In this document: positions 25,517-35,199 of the stretch, piece by piece | Layout: every line of letters begins with the position of its first letter | Numbering within the stretch: position 1 is the stretch's first letter | Assembly (NCBI GenBank): GCA_021810635.1 | Contig: JAJZIH010000005.1 | Span: 72,501-123,064 of the forward strand | Reading direction: 5' to 3' | From: Pseudomonadota bacterium | GTDB lineage: Bacteria; Pseudomonadota; Gammaproteobacteria; JAKAQQ01 | DNA length: 50,564 nucleotides | The notes under the pieces: generated by a model | What the model was told of the DNA's origin: nothing | The model's database searches: none | What the model saw: the letters and a program-made list of their open reading frames with translations, nothing else | Made by a program: the position numbers and the translations under genes

Positions 25517-28500
25517 TCAGTGGTTCCACGATCCCGTGATCGCCACGGGGAGCGAGACCGTCCTGACCGCATAGGCCCACCGTCCTGACTTCCGCCAGAT
25601 CCGGACCAGGGTGCCGCCGGCGCCATCGCTGACGTCAATCGAACGACCTGTCGCACCGAGTACGGCGTCGAACGGGCCGACTCCGGCCGGGATCGGCCGG
25701 AGCGCACGTCCCCGACGCGTGTCGATCGGGGTGAGACGGTTCGTGGCATAGTCGGGGACGTAGAGCATCCGTCCGGATCTCGAAAGGGCCGGAGTCCCGG
25801 GCATGAGACCTGCGGGGATGGGGGGCAGGAGCCGGCGGGGCCCCAGCTCGACCGGAACCACCACGTCTCGGGCGGATTCGACCACATAGAGACGGCGGCC
25901 GCGCGGCGAGAGGACCAGGGCCGAGGGGGAGCCCATGACCGGAATCGGAACCCCCACCGTCCGGGTGGCCACCCGGACCGGTACGATGGCGTTTGCCCCC
26001 CCGTCCGCGACGTAGAGGTGTTTGCCGTTCGGGCTGAGCGCCAGGGCGTCGGGGGCCGCGCCGATTCCGATGGAGCCCCCGGGTTTCAGGGTGCGGAGGT
26101 TGAACGGTTCGAGGTCGTTGCTGCCCGCATTGGCGACCCAGAGGATCGACTGTCCGGGATCGACCACGAGCGCTGAGGGGTTCTGTCCGGTCGCAAGGGT
26201 CGCGATGACTTTCTGGCTTCGGGTATCGATGACCGAAATCGTGTTCGATGCCGAGTTGGCGACGAAGAGCCGCCGTTCACCCGGGCCGAAGACCGCGGAG
26301 CCTGGATTGTTCCCGACCGCGATGCGGGGACCCAGGGCCCCGTTGTCCGGATTGACCGCGACCACGGTATTGTCGGCATTGCCGATGCTGTAGAGGAGGG
26401 GGATGACGGACTGGGGCCCGGGGACGATCCGGAGCGGGATCGTCAGTGTGGGCAGACGGGCCCCCTGGGAGGTCTGTGCCCGGACGAGGAGATCGTAGTA
26501 GCCGGGGCGGAGCTTCTCCGGAATCCTCACGGCCAGCCGGACCGTCCGGCTCTCTCCTGCGTTCAGCGCCGCCTGCCCGCCCCTGGCCCGAGGGTTGAAA
26601 CCGCGCGGTGCGGCGAGCGACCACCGGATCACCGTATGTCGAGTCGCGTGTCGTCCCGAAAAGCGGAACCCGATGTGGGCCGTAGCGCCCGGCCGCAGGA
26701 CGTATTGCCGACGGACGGCGGCCAGACGGATACGGGTTGCGGGCGGGAAATGGACGGGACCCGCGGCGAACGACGGGGGCGCATCGTCGGACGCACTTCC
26801 CCACCGGCGGTTGGGAGAGGCGCCGAGCGTGAAGCGCAACGTGACCTGCCCGGTTTCGGGGAGTGCGAGCCAAGTGCGTCGGTCCGGCCTCCCGTCGATC
26901 GTGAGGGAGTGGATGTAGAACCGGGTGGGGCCCGCGTCCGGTGCCTCGATCCGGATCCGAAGTCCTTGGGGAGAGTCGAGTCGCACGCTCCGGAACAGGG
27001 GACTCCCGATGTCGAGGTCGCGCACGGACGGGTTTTGCGGATAGAGTCCGATGGCGCTCCAGACGTACCAGGCGCTCATGGTGCCCAGATCATCGTTGCC
27101 GGGCAGACCGGCGGGGGTCGGCAGGTAGAGGGTGGTGAGAGCCCGGTGGAGAACCGCCTGGGCCCGCCAGGGAGCCCCGTCGGCCAGGTAGACCCAGGGG
27201 CTGCCGATGGTGGGCTCGTTGCCAAGCCAGGCATAGGGTTCACTCTGGCCGACATTGAGGTGGGTGAAAAAGCGGTTGAGCAGGAGACGGGTGGCCCGCC
27301 GCCCGCCCAGACCGTGGATCAGGCCGGCCAGATCCTGCGGCACCATCCAGGTGTACTGTGCTGCGTTTCCTTCCTGGAAACCGCTCTGTCCATTGTCCGT
27401 GAGCGGCGTCTCGAGGAAGGCCCCCTCCCGGTTCCGCGGAAGAATTTCGTGTGCGGCCGTATCGAGGAGATGGGACCAGTTCATGGAACGCCGGAGGAAG
27501 CGCTCGTCGATTCCCCTCTGTCCGAGAGCTTTTGCCAGCCGGGCGATCGAAAAGTCGTCAAGCGAGTATTCCAAGGTCTCCGAGGCACCGTTCGGCACCG
27601 GAGCCACCGAGGTGGTGAGGTTGTGGGCGACGTATCCGCGCTTGAGGTAGGAGGCCAGTCCCGGCCGTTCCACATACCAGCCCTGACCCGGAGGGCCGTG
27701 GGTCACGGTGGCCCCGCGCACCATGAAGCGGAGCGCTTCCCGTGCATTGAATCCGCGCGCCCCGAAAGCATAGGCACCGGCCAGGATTGGGTCGGCCGAA
27801 TCCCCTCCCATGACGCCGGTATAGCCGTTCGCGAGCGGCCACTTGGGCAGCCAACCACCCTGGGCGGCATCGCGGACGAGCGATTGCATCATCTCTCCTG
27901 TCCGCCGGGGAACGAGAAGGGCGAGCAGGGGAATCTCCGTCCGGTAGATGTCCCATCCCGAAAAGTTGGCGTATTGTGCCTGGCCGTGCGCCAGTTGATG
28001 GATCCGTCCGTCGAAGCCGATGTAACGGCCCGTGGCGTCGCTGAAGAGGGTCGGCTGCAGGAGCACGTGATAGAGCGCCGAGTAAAAGGTGATCCGCGCG
28101 CTCCGCGTGCCCCCTTGGATCCGGATCCGCCCGAGCAGACGGGCCCATGCATTCCGGGCCGCGCGCCGCACCCGGACCAGGCTCCAGGTGCGGGCCCCGG
28201 CCCGGAGATTGGCGAGCGCCCCCGGGATGCCGACGTAGGAGATGGCCACTTGGACCTTGACCGAGCGGGATACCCCGGGGGAGAACGTGACCCAGCCGCC
28301 CGAGCCGGGCCCGTTGACGCGGGGTACGCCGGGCTGGATCCGGCCGTCGGCCCAGGTGCCGGAATGGTCGATCGGGTGGTTGAAACGGGCCACGAAGTAG
28401 ACCGTGAACCGGTCCGGCATGCCGCAGAACCCGCCGCTCGTTGCCGATCCCACGACTTCCCGGCGGTTCACGACCCGGAAGAAGGCTCCGGTGACTCCGG

Positions 28501-29083
28501 CCTGATCCGAGGAGACCTTGAAGAGCAGGTGCTGAGCGGCCCCTGCGGGAAAGACGAAGCGGCCGAGTCCCGTGCGGCGCGTCACGGTGAGTTCGGCCCG
28601 GACCGCGGGCTGCCCGAGGCTCACGGCGTACCAGCCGGGATGCGCCTGTTCGGTCGCGTGGGAAAAAGGTTCCGACTGGGACCAGGGTTTCACGACGGGT
28701 CCGGTGGTCGGGAGGATGTCGATGTCGCCCATGACCGAGCAGCCCGGTCCGCTGAGATGGGTCAATCCGAAACCCAGGATCCGGTGATCCGGGTAGTTGT
28801 ACCCGCCACCGGCCGGTTCGGAGGGCGTGTCCGGGCTCCACTGGATCATGCCGAAAGGCCGGCTGGCCCCGGGGTAGGTATCGATCGGCCCGCCCTGGGG
28901 TGTGCCCGAAGTGCCGACGAAGGGATCCACGAGGCGCCAGGCGGCCAGTCCGGCGGTCCGGTGGGCGGATCCGGACGGTGCCCGGTGGGCGGAAGCTCCG
29001 CCCGGCGCGAGCACAAACAGGAAGGTTCCGAGCAGTACGGATGCATAACGAAGGCATGTGGGGAGGGGGGTGCGGTTTGGCAT
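25517..29083 (-). CDS. Secreted GH92 alpha-mannosidase fused to a NEW3 domain and a YVTN-type beta-propeller
   Basis: About 1188 residues. Residues 1-31 form a signal peptide. Residues 45-760 are a glycoside hydrolase family 92 module (calcium-dependent exo-alpha-mannosidase): VDPFVGTSGTPQGGPIDTYP, ETLEYSLDDFSIARLA (acid region) and GNDDLGTMSAWYVWSAIGLY (base region). Residues 800-890 resemble the NPCBM-associated NEW3 domain (PRGFNPRARGGQAALNAGES). Residues 895-1180 carry repeated strands such as RRLFVANSASNTISVIDT, KHLYVADGGANAIVPV and RRLYVVESARDVVVPV, a YVTN/YncE-like propeller. It would cut terminal mannose outside the cytoplasm. ATG 29083 fits the signal peptide. Divergent from a mannose uptake and catabolic operon. 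Confidence 0.9.
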   Translation of the reverse strand: MPNRTPLPTCLRYASVLLGTFLFVLAPGGASAHRAPSGSAHRTAGLAAWRLVDPFVGTSGTPQGGPIDTYPGASRPFGMIQWSPDTPSEPAGGGYNYPDHRILGFGLTHLSGPGCSVMGDIDILPTTGPVVKPWSQSEPFSHATEQAHPGWYAVSLGQPAVRAELTVTRRTGLGRFVFPAGAAQHLLFKVSSDQAGVTGAFFRVVNRREVVGSATSGGFCGMPDRFTVYFVARFNHPIDHSGTWADGRIQPGVPRVNGPGSGGWVTFSPGVSRSVKVQVAISYVGIPGALANLRAGARTWSLVRVRRAARNAWARLLGRIRIQGGTRSARITFYSALYHVLLQPTLFSDATGRYIGFDGRIHQLAHGQAQYANFSGWDIYRTEIPLLALLVPRRTGEMMQSLVRDAAQGGWLPKWPLANGYTGVMGGDSADPILAGAYAFGARGFNAREALRFMVRGATVTHGPPGQGWYVERPGLASYLKRGYVAHNLTTSVAPVPNGASETLEYSLDDFSIARLAKALGQRGIDERFLRRSMNWSHLLDTAAHEILPRNREGAFLETPLTDNGQSGFQEGNAAQYTWMVPQDLAGLIHGLGGRRATRLLLNRFFTHLNVGQSEPYAWLGNEPTIGSPWVYLADGAPWRAQAVLHRALTTLYLPTPAGLPGNDDLGTMSAWYVWSAIGLYPQNPSVRDLDIGSPLFRSVRLDSPQGLRIRIEAPDAGPTRFYIHSLTIDGRPDRRTWLALPETGQVTLRFTLGASPNRRWGSASDDAPPSFAAGPVHFPPATRIRLAAVRRQYVLRPGATAHIGFRFSGRHATRHTVIRWSLAAPRGFNPRARGGQAALNAGESRTVRLAVRIPEKLRPGYYDLLVRAQTSQGARLPTLTIPLRIVPGPQSVIPLLYSIGNADNTVVAVNPDNGALGPRIAVGNNPGSAVFGPGERRLFVANSASNTISVIDTRSQKVIATLATGQNPSALVVDPGQSILWVANAGSNDLEPFNLRTLKPGGSIGIGAAPDALALSPNGKHLYVADGGANAIVPVRVATRTVGVPIPVMGSPSALVLSPRGRRLYVVESARDVVVPVELGPRRLLPPIPAGLMPGTPALSRSGRMLYVPDYATNRLTPIDTRRGRALRPIPAGVGPFDAVLGATGRSIDVSDGAGGTLVRIWRKSGRWAYAVRTVSLPVAITGSWNH

Positions 29084-29264
29084 GGGGACCCTCGTCGGAG
29101 ACGGATGGATGGGCGCGGCCCCAATCCCTGGATCCGGCGGCCTCCCCGACTTGCGCCGGGGTATCGGAAAGTGTAACGCTAAATGCCGATGGCGTCCGGA
29201 GCCTTCGCCTGAAAAATTCTCCGGGCTCGGGTATTGTGAAAAGACCCCGTCTGTCGGCTCCCAC

Positions 29265-30596
29265 GTGACGACCTCCTCCTCCCACCAGCCGAACCGTGTC
29301 GCGCCGATCGGCGAGCGGCAGGCCCTGATCGTTCTCACCGTCATTTTTTTCATGTGGGGCTTCATCACGAGCCTGAACGACATCCTGATTCCGCACCTCA
29401 AATCCCTCTTCGACCTCAACTACGCCGGGATCATGCTGATCCAGTTCACTTTTTTTGGGGCCTATTTCGTGATGTCCTTGCCCTCGAGCTGGATCGTGGG
29501 ACGCTTGGGATATCCCGCGAGCATGGGATCGGGACTCGCCCTGTCCGCCCTAGGAGCATTTCTTTTTGAGCCGGCCGCCCTCTGGGTGTCGTATCCGTGT
29601 TTCCTGGCCGCGCTCTTCATTCTGGCCAGCGGCATCACGCTGCTCCAGGTTGCCGCGAACCCCTACGTGACCCTCTTGGGTTCGCCGGGGGGCGGGGCGA
29701 GCCGTCTCAATCTGGCCCAGGCCCTGAACTCGCTCGGCACCACGCTGGGTCCGGTCATCGGGGGGGTGCTCATCCTGGCGGTCCCGACCGTCGCTCCGGC
29801 ACTCCGCGCCCACTGGTCGACCCTCCTCGACCAGGCCTACCGTCTCAAGCAGTCCTCCCTGGTCGAGGGGCCATACCTCGGACTGGGGCTGCTCTTGGCC
29901 CTGTTCGCGGTTGGCGTGTTTCTGCTTCGGCTGCCCGCCCTTTCCGGGGCCCGCAGTGCCCGCCTGCCGGTCGACCTGCTCCGGGAGGTCTTCGAGGATC
30001 TGCCCCGTTACCGCCACCTCCTCTGGGGCATGCTCGGGATCTTCCTCTATGTCGGAGCGGAGGTCACGATCGGCAGCTTCATGATCAGCTACATCTCGCA
30101 GCCCCGCTATGGCGGTATTCCGCTCGATCGGGCGGCGCTCTTTGTCTCGCTGTACTGGATGGGCGCCATGTGCGGGCGTTTCATCGGTTCGGGCATCCTG
30201 CGCCGTGTGGATGCCGGACGGCTGCTCGGGCTCTGTGCCATCGTCAATGTGCTCCTCGTTTCGACCACCCTTTTGGCCCGCGGCGATCTCGCGGTCGGGA
30301 CCATTGTGGCCACCGGATTGTTCAACTCGATCATGTTCCCGAACATCTTTGCCCTCGCGATCGCCGATCTGGGCCCGCGGACCGCCGAGGCTTCGGGTCT
30401 TTTGGTCATGGCCATCGTGGGCGGCGCCGTGATTCCCCTGATGCAAGGTTTTCTGGCCGACCGGATCGGGATCCATCACGCCTACCTCCTGCCGCTCGGC
30501 TGCTATCTCTACCTGGTCTTCTATGGTTTCCGTGGTTCCCGCGTCGTCGAGGCCGAGAGTCCCCGGGCGCTCACGGCAGGGCTGCCCGGTGGCTAG
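29265..30596 (+). CDS. MFS sugar permease, FucP/GluP (glucose-galactose-mannose) family
   Basis: The 443-residue protein has about 12 membrane helices and the family pattern FFMWGFITSLNDILIPHLKS, FTFFGAYFVMSLPSSWIVGR and LLQVAANPYVTLLGSP, with LNLAQALNSLGTTLGP. This is the proton-coupled hexose/fucose permease group. The start is GTG 29265; no ATG exists in the frame nearby and the ribosome binding site is weak. It heads an overlapping operon with fructokinase and mannose isomerase, so mannose or fructose is the likely cargo (inference from context). Confidence 0.88.
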   Translation: MTTSSSHQPNRVAPIGERQALIVLTVIFFMWGFITSLNDILIPHLKSLFDLNYAGIMLIQFTFFGAYFVMSLPSSWIVGRLGYPASMGSGLALSALGAFLFEPAALWVSYPCFLAALFILASGITLLQVAANPYVTLLGSPGGGASRLNLAQALNSLGTTLGPVIGGVLILAVPTVAPALRAHWSTLLDQAYRLKQSSLVEGPYLGLGLLLALFAVGVFLLRLPALSGARSARLPVDLLREVFEDLPRYRHLLWGMLGIFLYVGAEVTIGSFMISYISQPRYGGIPLDRAALFVSLYWMGAMCGRFIGSGILRRVDAGRLLGLCAIVNVLLVSTTLLARGDLAVGTIVATGLFNSIMFPNIFALAIADLGPRTAEASGLLVMAIVGGAVIPLMQGFLADRIGIHHAYLLPLGCYLYLVFYGFRGSRVVEAESPRALTAGLPGG

Positions 30597-31566
30597 GGTC
30601 GTCTGTTTCGGGGAGGCCCTGATCGACTTTGTCTCTGAACCGGAAACGAGCGGCGGATTGCCGGCCTTCCGCCAGCACGCCGGCGGAGCGCCCGCCAACG
30701 TGGCCGTGGCCGTGGCCCGCCTCGGGGGGCGGGCGAGTTTCGTGGGAGGACTCGCCACCGATCCCTTCGGGGATTTTCTTTTGGAATCCCTCCACCGCGC
30801 CGGTGTCGGGACCGAAGGCGTGGTCCGCGAGCCCGCCGCACGGACCGCTTTGGCCTTCGTGTTTCTGGATGCCTCCGGGGAGCGCGGATTCCGTTTCTAT
30901 CCGGAATCCGCAGCGCACCTGGCCTTCCGGCCGGGCGATTTCAGGAGCACGGATTTCGGCCCGGACATCCTGTTTCACGCCGGATCCAATACGCTCACCG
31001 TTCCCGCCAGTGCCGAAACCACGCTGGGTGCCCTCGAACGGGCCGGGCGGCAGGGATCGCTCCTCAGTCTGGATCTCAACTGGCGCCCCGCCCTCTGGCC
31101 CCCGGGAAGCGATCCTTGGAGTTTCGTCTGGCGGGCACTCGAATGCGTGCATCTCGTCAAGCTGTCCCGGGAGGAACTGGAATGGCTGGCCGAAGACTCC
31201 GGCGGCGAGGATGCGGTGATCGCGCGCCTGTTCGCCCAGCAGGCGCGCCTCGTCGTCGTGACCGACGGCCCCCGCCCCCTGTGCTATTTCACCGCTGGCG
31301 GCAAAGGGTGCCTCCCGGCCTGGCCCGCCCAGGCGTGTGACACGACGGCGGCCGGGGACGCTTTCTGGGGGGGGCTCCTCGGCCAGCTCGCGCGATCAGG
31401 CAGTCTCCGGAACGGCCTCGAAGCCTGGCTGGCCGGGCGCGAGGTGCTCGAAGAGGCTCTCCGGTTCGCGGCGGCCTGCGGGGCGCTTGCCGTGACCCGG
31501 CCGGGATCGTTTGAGGCCATGCCACGCCGGACGGAGGTCGAGGCGTTCCTCGAAGCCCACGCGTGA
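30589..31566 (+). CDS. Fructokinase, PfkB family
   Basis: The 325-residue kinase phosphorylates fructose to fructose-6-phosphate. It starts VARVVCFGEALIDFVSEPE, has the PfkB signature QHAGGAPANVAVAVARLGG and the catalytic anion-hole/aspartate segment CDTTAAGDAFWGGLLGQLA. GTG 30589 overlaps the permease stop by eight bases. It lies before the mannose isomerase, whose product fructose it would use. Confidence 0.88.
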   Translation: MARVVCFGEALIDFVSEPETSGGLPAFRQHAGGAPANVAVAVARLGGRASFVGGLATDPFGDFLLESLHRAGVGTEGVVREPAARTALAFVFLDASGERGFRFYPESAAHLAFRPGDFRSTDFGPDILFHAGSNTLTVPASAETTLGALERAGRQGSLLSLDLNWRPALWPPGSDPWSFVWRALECVHLVKLSREELEWLAEDSGGEDAVIARLFAQQARLVVVTDGPRPLCYFTAGGKGCLPAWPAQACDTTAAGDAFWGGLLGQLARSGSLRNGLEAWLAGREVLEEALRFAAACGALAVTRPGSFEAMPRRTEVEAFLEAHA

Positions 31567-32783
31567 ACCTTCGGCCCGATTTCCGCTCTCCGATCTTCCT
31601 GCGCGACCACATCGCGCGGACGCTCGCCTTCTATCGCCCGGTAGTCGAGGATCCGGAAGGCGGGTTTTTCCACTACTTCCGGGATGACGGGACGGTTTAC
31701 GACCGCCGGCACCGCCACCTCGTGAGCAGTACCCGTTTCGTATTCAACTTCGCGCGGGCCTTCCGGGAATGGAAGGATCCCCTGGATCTCGCGCTCGCTC
31801 GCCACGGGCTCGAGTTCCTCCGCACCGCCCATCGCGAACCCGACGGGTCCTATGTCTGGACGCTTCGGGACGGGAAACCGGAGGACCGGACACGCCACGC
31901 CTATGGACACGCCTTCGTGATGCTGGCCTACGCCACTGCTCTCGAAGCCGGGATCGGAGAGGCCCGAGACGGGATCGAGGAGACGTGGGCACTCCTCGAG
32001 AGCCGTTTCTACGATTCCCATCACGGTTTGTACCGTGATGAGGCCGACCCCGGCTGGCGGTTTTCGGCCTACCGGGGGCAGAACGCCAACATGCACCTTT
32101 GCGAGGCGCTGATCGCCGCCCACGAAGCGACCGGAAGGCGGATCTTCCTCGACCGGGCCGCTCGGCTGGCCTTCCGCATGACCCGGGAGCAGGCGGCGCT
32201 CGGGGGGGGTCTCATCTGGGAACATTATGGTCCGGACTGGACGATCGACTGGGAATACAACCGGGACCATCCCAAGGATCTGTTTCGTCCCTGGGGGTTC
32301 CAGGTCGGTCACCAGATCGAGTGGGCCAAACTCCTGCTCATCCTGGACCGTCTGGATCCGGCCCCCTGGCGGCTCGGACGGGCCCGCGAGCTGTTCGACC
32401 GGGCCTGGCAGCTCGGATGGGACGGGATCCACGGCGGGCTTTACTACGGCATCCGGCCCGACGGGACGGTGGCCGACGACGACAAGTATTTCTGGGTGCA
32501 GGCCGAAGCCATTGCCGCCTCAGCGCATCTGGCGTGTGCGACTGGCGATGCCCGCTACTGGGAACACTATGAGTCGCTCTGGGACTATGCCTGGAGGGTT
32601 TTCATCGACCACCGGTATGGGGCCTGGTACCGGATCCTCACGGCGGACAACCGGAAAATCAGCGATGAGAAAAGTCCGGCCGGGAAGTGCGACTATCACA
32701 CGATGGGCGCGTGCTACGAAGTTCTGGGCCTTCTGGATCCCGCGACCCCCGTTGCGGTTGAACCGGTCCAACCGTTCGGATAG
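31563..32783 (+). CDS. AGE-family sugar isomerase, probably D-mannose isomerase
   Basis: The 406-residue protein belongs to the N-acylglucosamine 2-epimerase (alpha6/alpha6 barrel) family: FNFARAFREWKDPLDLALAR, TRHAYGHAFVMLAYATALEA, YRGQNANMHLCEALIAAHEA and PWGFQVGHQIEWAKLLLIL, with the conserved histidines of the active site. Absence of an ATP-binding N-acylglucosamine epimerase pattern, the length and the neighbouring fructokinase favour mannose-to-fructose isomerase (YihS/ManI type). GTG 31563 overlaps the fructokinase stop by four bases. Confidence 0.85.
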   Translation: MNLRPDFRSPIFLRDHIARTLAFYRPVVEDPEGGFFHYFRDDGTVYDRRHRHLVSSTRFVFNFARAFREWKDPLDLALARHGLEFLRTAHREPDGSYVWTLRDGKPEDRTRHAYGHAFVMLAYATALEAGIGEARDGIEETWALLESRFYDSHHGLYRDEADPGWRFSAYRGQNANMHLCEALIAAHEATGRRIFLDRAARLAFRMTREQAALGGGLIWEHYGPDWTIDWEYNRDHPKDLFRPWGFQVGHQIEWAKLLLILDRLDPAPWRLGRARELFDRAWQLGWDGIHGGLYYGIRPDGTVADDDKYFWVQAEAIAASAHLACATGDARYWEHYESLWDYAWRVFIDHRYGAWYRILTADNRKISDEKSPAGKCDYHTMGACYEVLGLLDPATPVAVEPVQPFG

Positions 32784-32850
32784 ACTGGATCCGGATCCGG
32801 CTGAGGGCTGCGTCCACAGCCGCTGGGGATCCGTTTGACAGGGGTTGATC

Positions 32851-33654
32851 ATGAACGCTCTTATGATGAGGCGGTTGCCGGCCCGGTTCGGGCTCGGGGT
32901 TTTTGGGGTGGCGTTTCTGGGCTGGGCATTGGCGGTCATGCCGGCGCGGGCCACCACCCATGTCGGCACCCTGGTTCCCCCGGCGGTGATGTCTCAACTG
33001 TCGGCCATTTCACATCAGGGCCTTTTGGTCACGCTCCCTCCCAACAACGTCCTCATGAGCACGATTGCCGGGGGGCTCGTGCATCCCAACCATCCCGCGA
33101 TCGTGTATGTCGGGGCGGATTACTGCCCGTACTGCGCCGCCCTGCGCTGGCCGCTCATTCTGGCCCTGCTCCGTTTCGGATCCCTGCACGGACTCGAGTT
33201 CATGCGCTCGAGCGCGACCGATGTGTTTGCGGACACGGCGACCTTCAGTTTTTACCACGCCCGCTACCTGAGTTCCGTGATTAACTTCAGGGGGTACGAG
33301 ACCGCAAGCCGGACCGGGCAGCCACTCGTGACGCCGCCCCATGCGGTCCGCTCCCTGTTCAATACCTACGATGCCCCGCCCTTTGCGGTGGATGCGGGCG
33401 CCATTCCCTTTCTTTACCTGAATGGTCTCTACATCATTTCCGGGTCGCCCGTCTATCCCGAGATCCTTCATGGTGATAGTTGGTCGGGCATTCTCGCGGC
33501 GCTCAGACAGCCCACGAACCCGATCTTCCGGAAGATGATCCCCGAAGCCAACCTGCTCACGGCCGCCTTCTGCCAGGGAATGGCCCATCCGCCCCGCATG
33601 GTCTGCGCGAGCCCGGGTGTTTCGATCGCCCGGCACTTCCTGCCCAAGCCCTGA
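32851..33654 (+). CDS. Exported DUF929-like thioredoxin-fold protein
   Basis: The 267-residue protein has a signal peptide (FGVAFLGWALAVMPARA) and a thioredoxin-type CPYC motif (Cys92, Cys95) in AIVYVGADYCPYCAALRWPL, followed by GSLHGLEFMRSSATDVFADT. This pattern matches the DUF929 family; AIPFLYLNGLYIISGS has the cis-proline-like position before a thioredoxin strand. A periplasmic thiol-disulfide role is likely, the partner unknown. ATG 32851 follows AGGGG; a TTG six bases earlier is less likely. Confidence 0.78.
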   Translation: MNALMMRRLPARFGLGVFGVAFLGWALAVMPARATTHVGTLVPPAVMSQLSAISHQGLLVTLPPNNVLMSTIAGGLVHPNHPAIVYVGADYCPYCAALRWPLILALLRFGSLHGLEFMRSSATDVFADTATFSFYHARYLSSVINFRGYETASRTGQPLVTPPHAVRSLFNTYDAPPFAVDAGAIPFLYLNGLYIISGSPVYPEILHGDSWSGILAALRQPTNPIFRKMIPEANLLTAAFCQGMAHPPRMVCASPGVSIARHFLPKP

Positions 33655-33659
33655 GACGA

Positions 33660-34445
33660 TCAACGCAGGTAGGATGCTCCGTTGAGATCGACCACGGCAC
33701 CCGTGGCGTATTCGGCGTCGTCTCCCGCGAGGTAGAGGGCCAGGGCCGCCACCTCCCCGGGACGGGCGGTGCGGCCCAGCGGACTCTGGGCGCGAATGGC
33801 GGCTCCGCGCGGACTTTCGAGATGGGGCTTGGCCATGTCCGTTCCGACCCAGCCGGGGGCGATGGCGGTCACCGCGATGTGATGGGGGCCCAAGGCCTGG
33901 GCGAGGGACTGGGTGAGTGCGTGCAGCCCGGCCTTGGCCGCGCCGTACCCGGGCGCGTCCGGTTCGCCCCGGTAGGCGCCGCGCGACCCCACGTTGATGA
34001 TGCGCCCGGCAATGCCGCGTTCGGCCATGATCCGGGCACACAGGCAGGCCAAGTGGGCAGGGGCGACGAGATTGAGGTTCACGAGGTCCTCGAAATCGCG
34101 GAGCCAGACCGTTTCCGGACTGTCCAGGAGAGGGGTCAGCCGGTAGATGCCGGCGTTGTTGACAAGGATGTGGGGCCCCTCCATTTCAGAGGCGACCTTC
34201 CGGATGAGCCGGCGGCGTTCGTCCACCTGTCCGAGATCGGCGGGGAAGAGACGGTGCCCGGATCCCGCGAGTCCCGCAGCGGTCGAGCGGGCCTCTTCGG
34301 CACGCGTGTGATAATGAACGGCGATTCGGGCACCCGCACCGGCCAGCCGCTCGGCAATGGCCCGACCGATTCCCCGCGAGGCGCCCGTCACCAGGGCGGT
34401 TCTGCCGGTGAGCGGGCCGGTTGCGGATTCCGGAGTTGCAGCCAT
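33660..34445 (-). CDS. Short-chain dehydrogenase/reductase, FabG-like
   Basis: The 261-residue protein has the nucleotide motif LVTGASRGIGRAIAERLAGA, NNAGIYRLTPLL, and the catalytic Ser-Tyr-Lys set in NVGSRGAYRGEPDAPGYGAA-K. It ends AEYATGAVVDLNGASYLR as in classical SDRs. Likely an NADPH-dependent 3-oxoacyl reductase or another alcohol/ketone oxidoreductase; the substrate cannot be told. Convergent with the DUF929-like gene with five bases between them. Confidence 0.88.
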   Translation of the reverse strand: MAATPESATGPLTGRTALVTGASRGIGRAIAERLAGAGARIAVHYHTRAEEARSTAAGLAGSGHRLFPADLGQVDERRRLIRKVASEMEGPHILVNNAGIYRLTPLLDSPETVWLRDFEDLVNLNLVAPAHLACLCARIMAERGIAGRIINVGSRGAYRGEPDAPGYGAAKAGLHALTQSLAQALGPHHIAVTAIAPGWVGTDMAKPHLESPRGAAIRAQSPLGRTARPGEVAALALYLAGDDAEYATGAVVDLNGASYLR

Positions 34446-34524
34446 GGGTGTCGGATCCTGGAGGATTGATGTTGCAGTGTAACGGATCGGTCAACGCCGG
34501 CGCGGGTTCGATGAGCGTGAACCG

Positions 34525-35199
34525 ATGAGTCTCGTCATCCCGGCCCGGGGCCAGGTTCGGGCCAGCATCATCCTCCTGCACGGGCTGGGTGCCGATGGCA
34601 AGGATCTCGCACCCCTGGCCGAAGCGCTTGACCTGCCGGAATGCCGCTGGGTCCTGCCGGATGCGCCGGTGCGCCCGGTCCGCCTCAATGGCCTCAGGCC
34701 CACGCGGGCCTGGTTCGATCTCGCGGCGATCGGGGATGGCATGGAGGTCGATGGGGAGGGGCTCGAGATGAGCTGCCGGTCACTCGAGGCGTGGATCCAA
34801 ACCGAGGAGGAGCAGGGAATCGACCGGGGCCACATCCTCGCGGGCGGGTTCTCGCAGGGAGGTGCCGTGGTCCTGGCCTGGAGCCGGACGGCCCGGGAGC
34901 GCCTGCTCGGGCTGATCGGCCTGTCCACGTTCCTCCCGGCCTTTCAACCGGCTTCGTCCCAGCCAACCCAGTCGATCTTTCTCGCGCATGGCTCCCTGGA
35001 CTCGGTCGTGCCACTGTCCCTCGCGGAGAACACGCGGCGGTGGCTTCACGCAGCGGGTCACGAGGTCCGCTGGCAGGTCTATCCCATGGCACACGAGGTG
35101 TCGCCTCGGGAGGCTGCGGATTTGAGGGAGTGGCTGCTCTCCCGGCTGTCCGCGTCCATGGGGTCGATGAGTCCCGGGCAGTTTCCAGCCAACCCGTGA
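34525..35199 (+). CDS. Alpha/beta-hydrolase carboxylesterase (phospholipase/carboxylesterase family)
   Basis: The 224-residue enzyme has the oxyanion-side HGLGADGKDLAPLAEAL, the nucleophile serine in AGGFSQGGAVVLAWS, the aspartate in AHGSLDSVVPLSLA and histidine in PMAHEVSPREA, a complete catalytic triad of the EstB/acyl-protein-thioesterase type. It hydrolyses short-chain esters in the cytoplasm; the physiological substrate is unknown. Divergent from the SDR gene with an 80-base gap. Confidence 0.9.
   Translation: MSLVIPARGQVRASIILLHGLGADGKDLAPLAEALDLPECRWVLPDAPVRPVRLNGLRPTRAWFDLAAIGDGMEVDGEGLEMSCRSLEAWIQTEEEQGIDRGHILAGGFSQGGAVVLAWSRTARERLLGLIGLSTFLPAFQPASSQPTQSIFLAHGSLDSVVPLSLAENTRRWLHAAGHEVRWQVYPMAHEVSPREAADLREWLLSRLSASMGSMSPGQFPANP

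Noticed and set aside
26636-29176. Forward frame of 846 codons opposite the GH92 gene
   Set aside because: It mirrors the reverse-strand gene, has an unlikely composition and no domain. The reverse frame has a complete GH92 enzyme with signal peptide.
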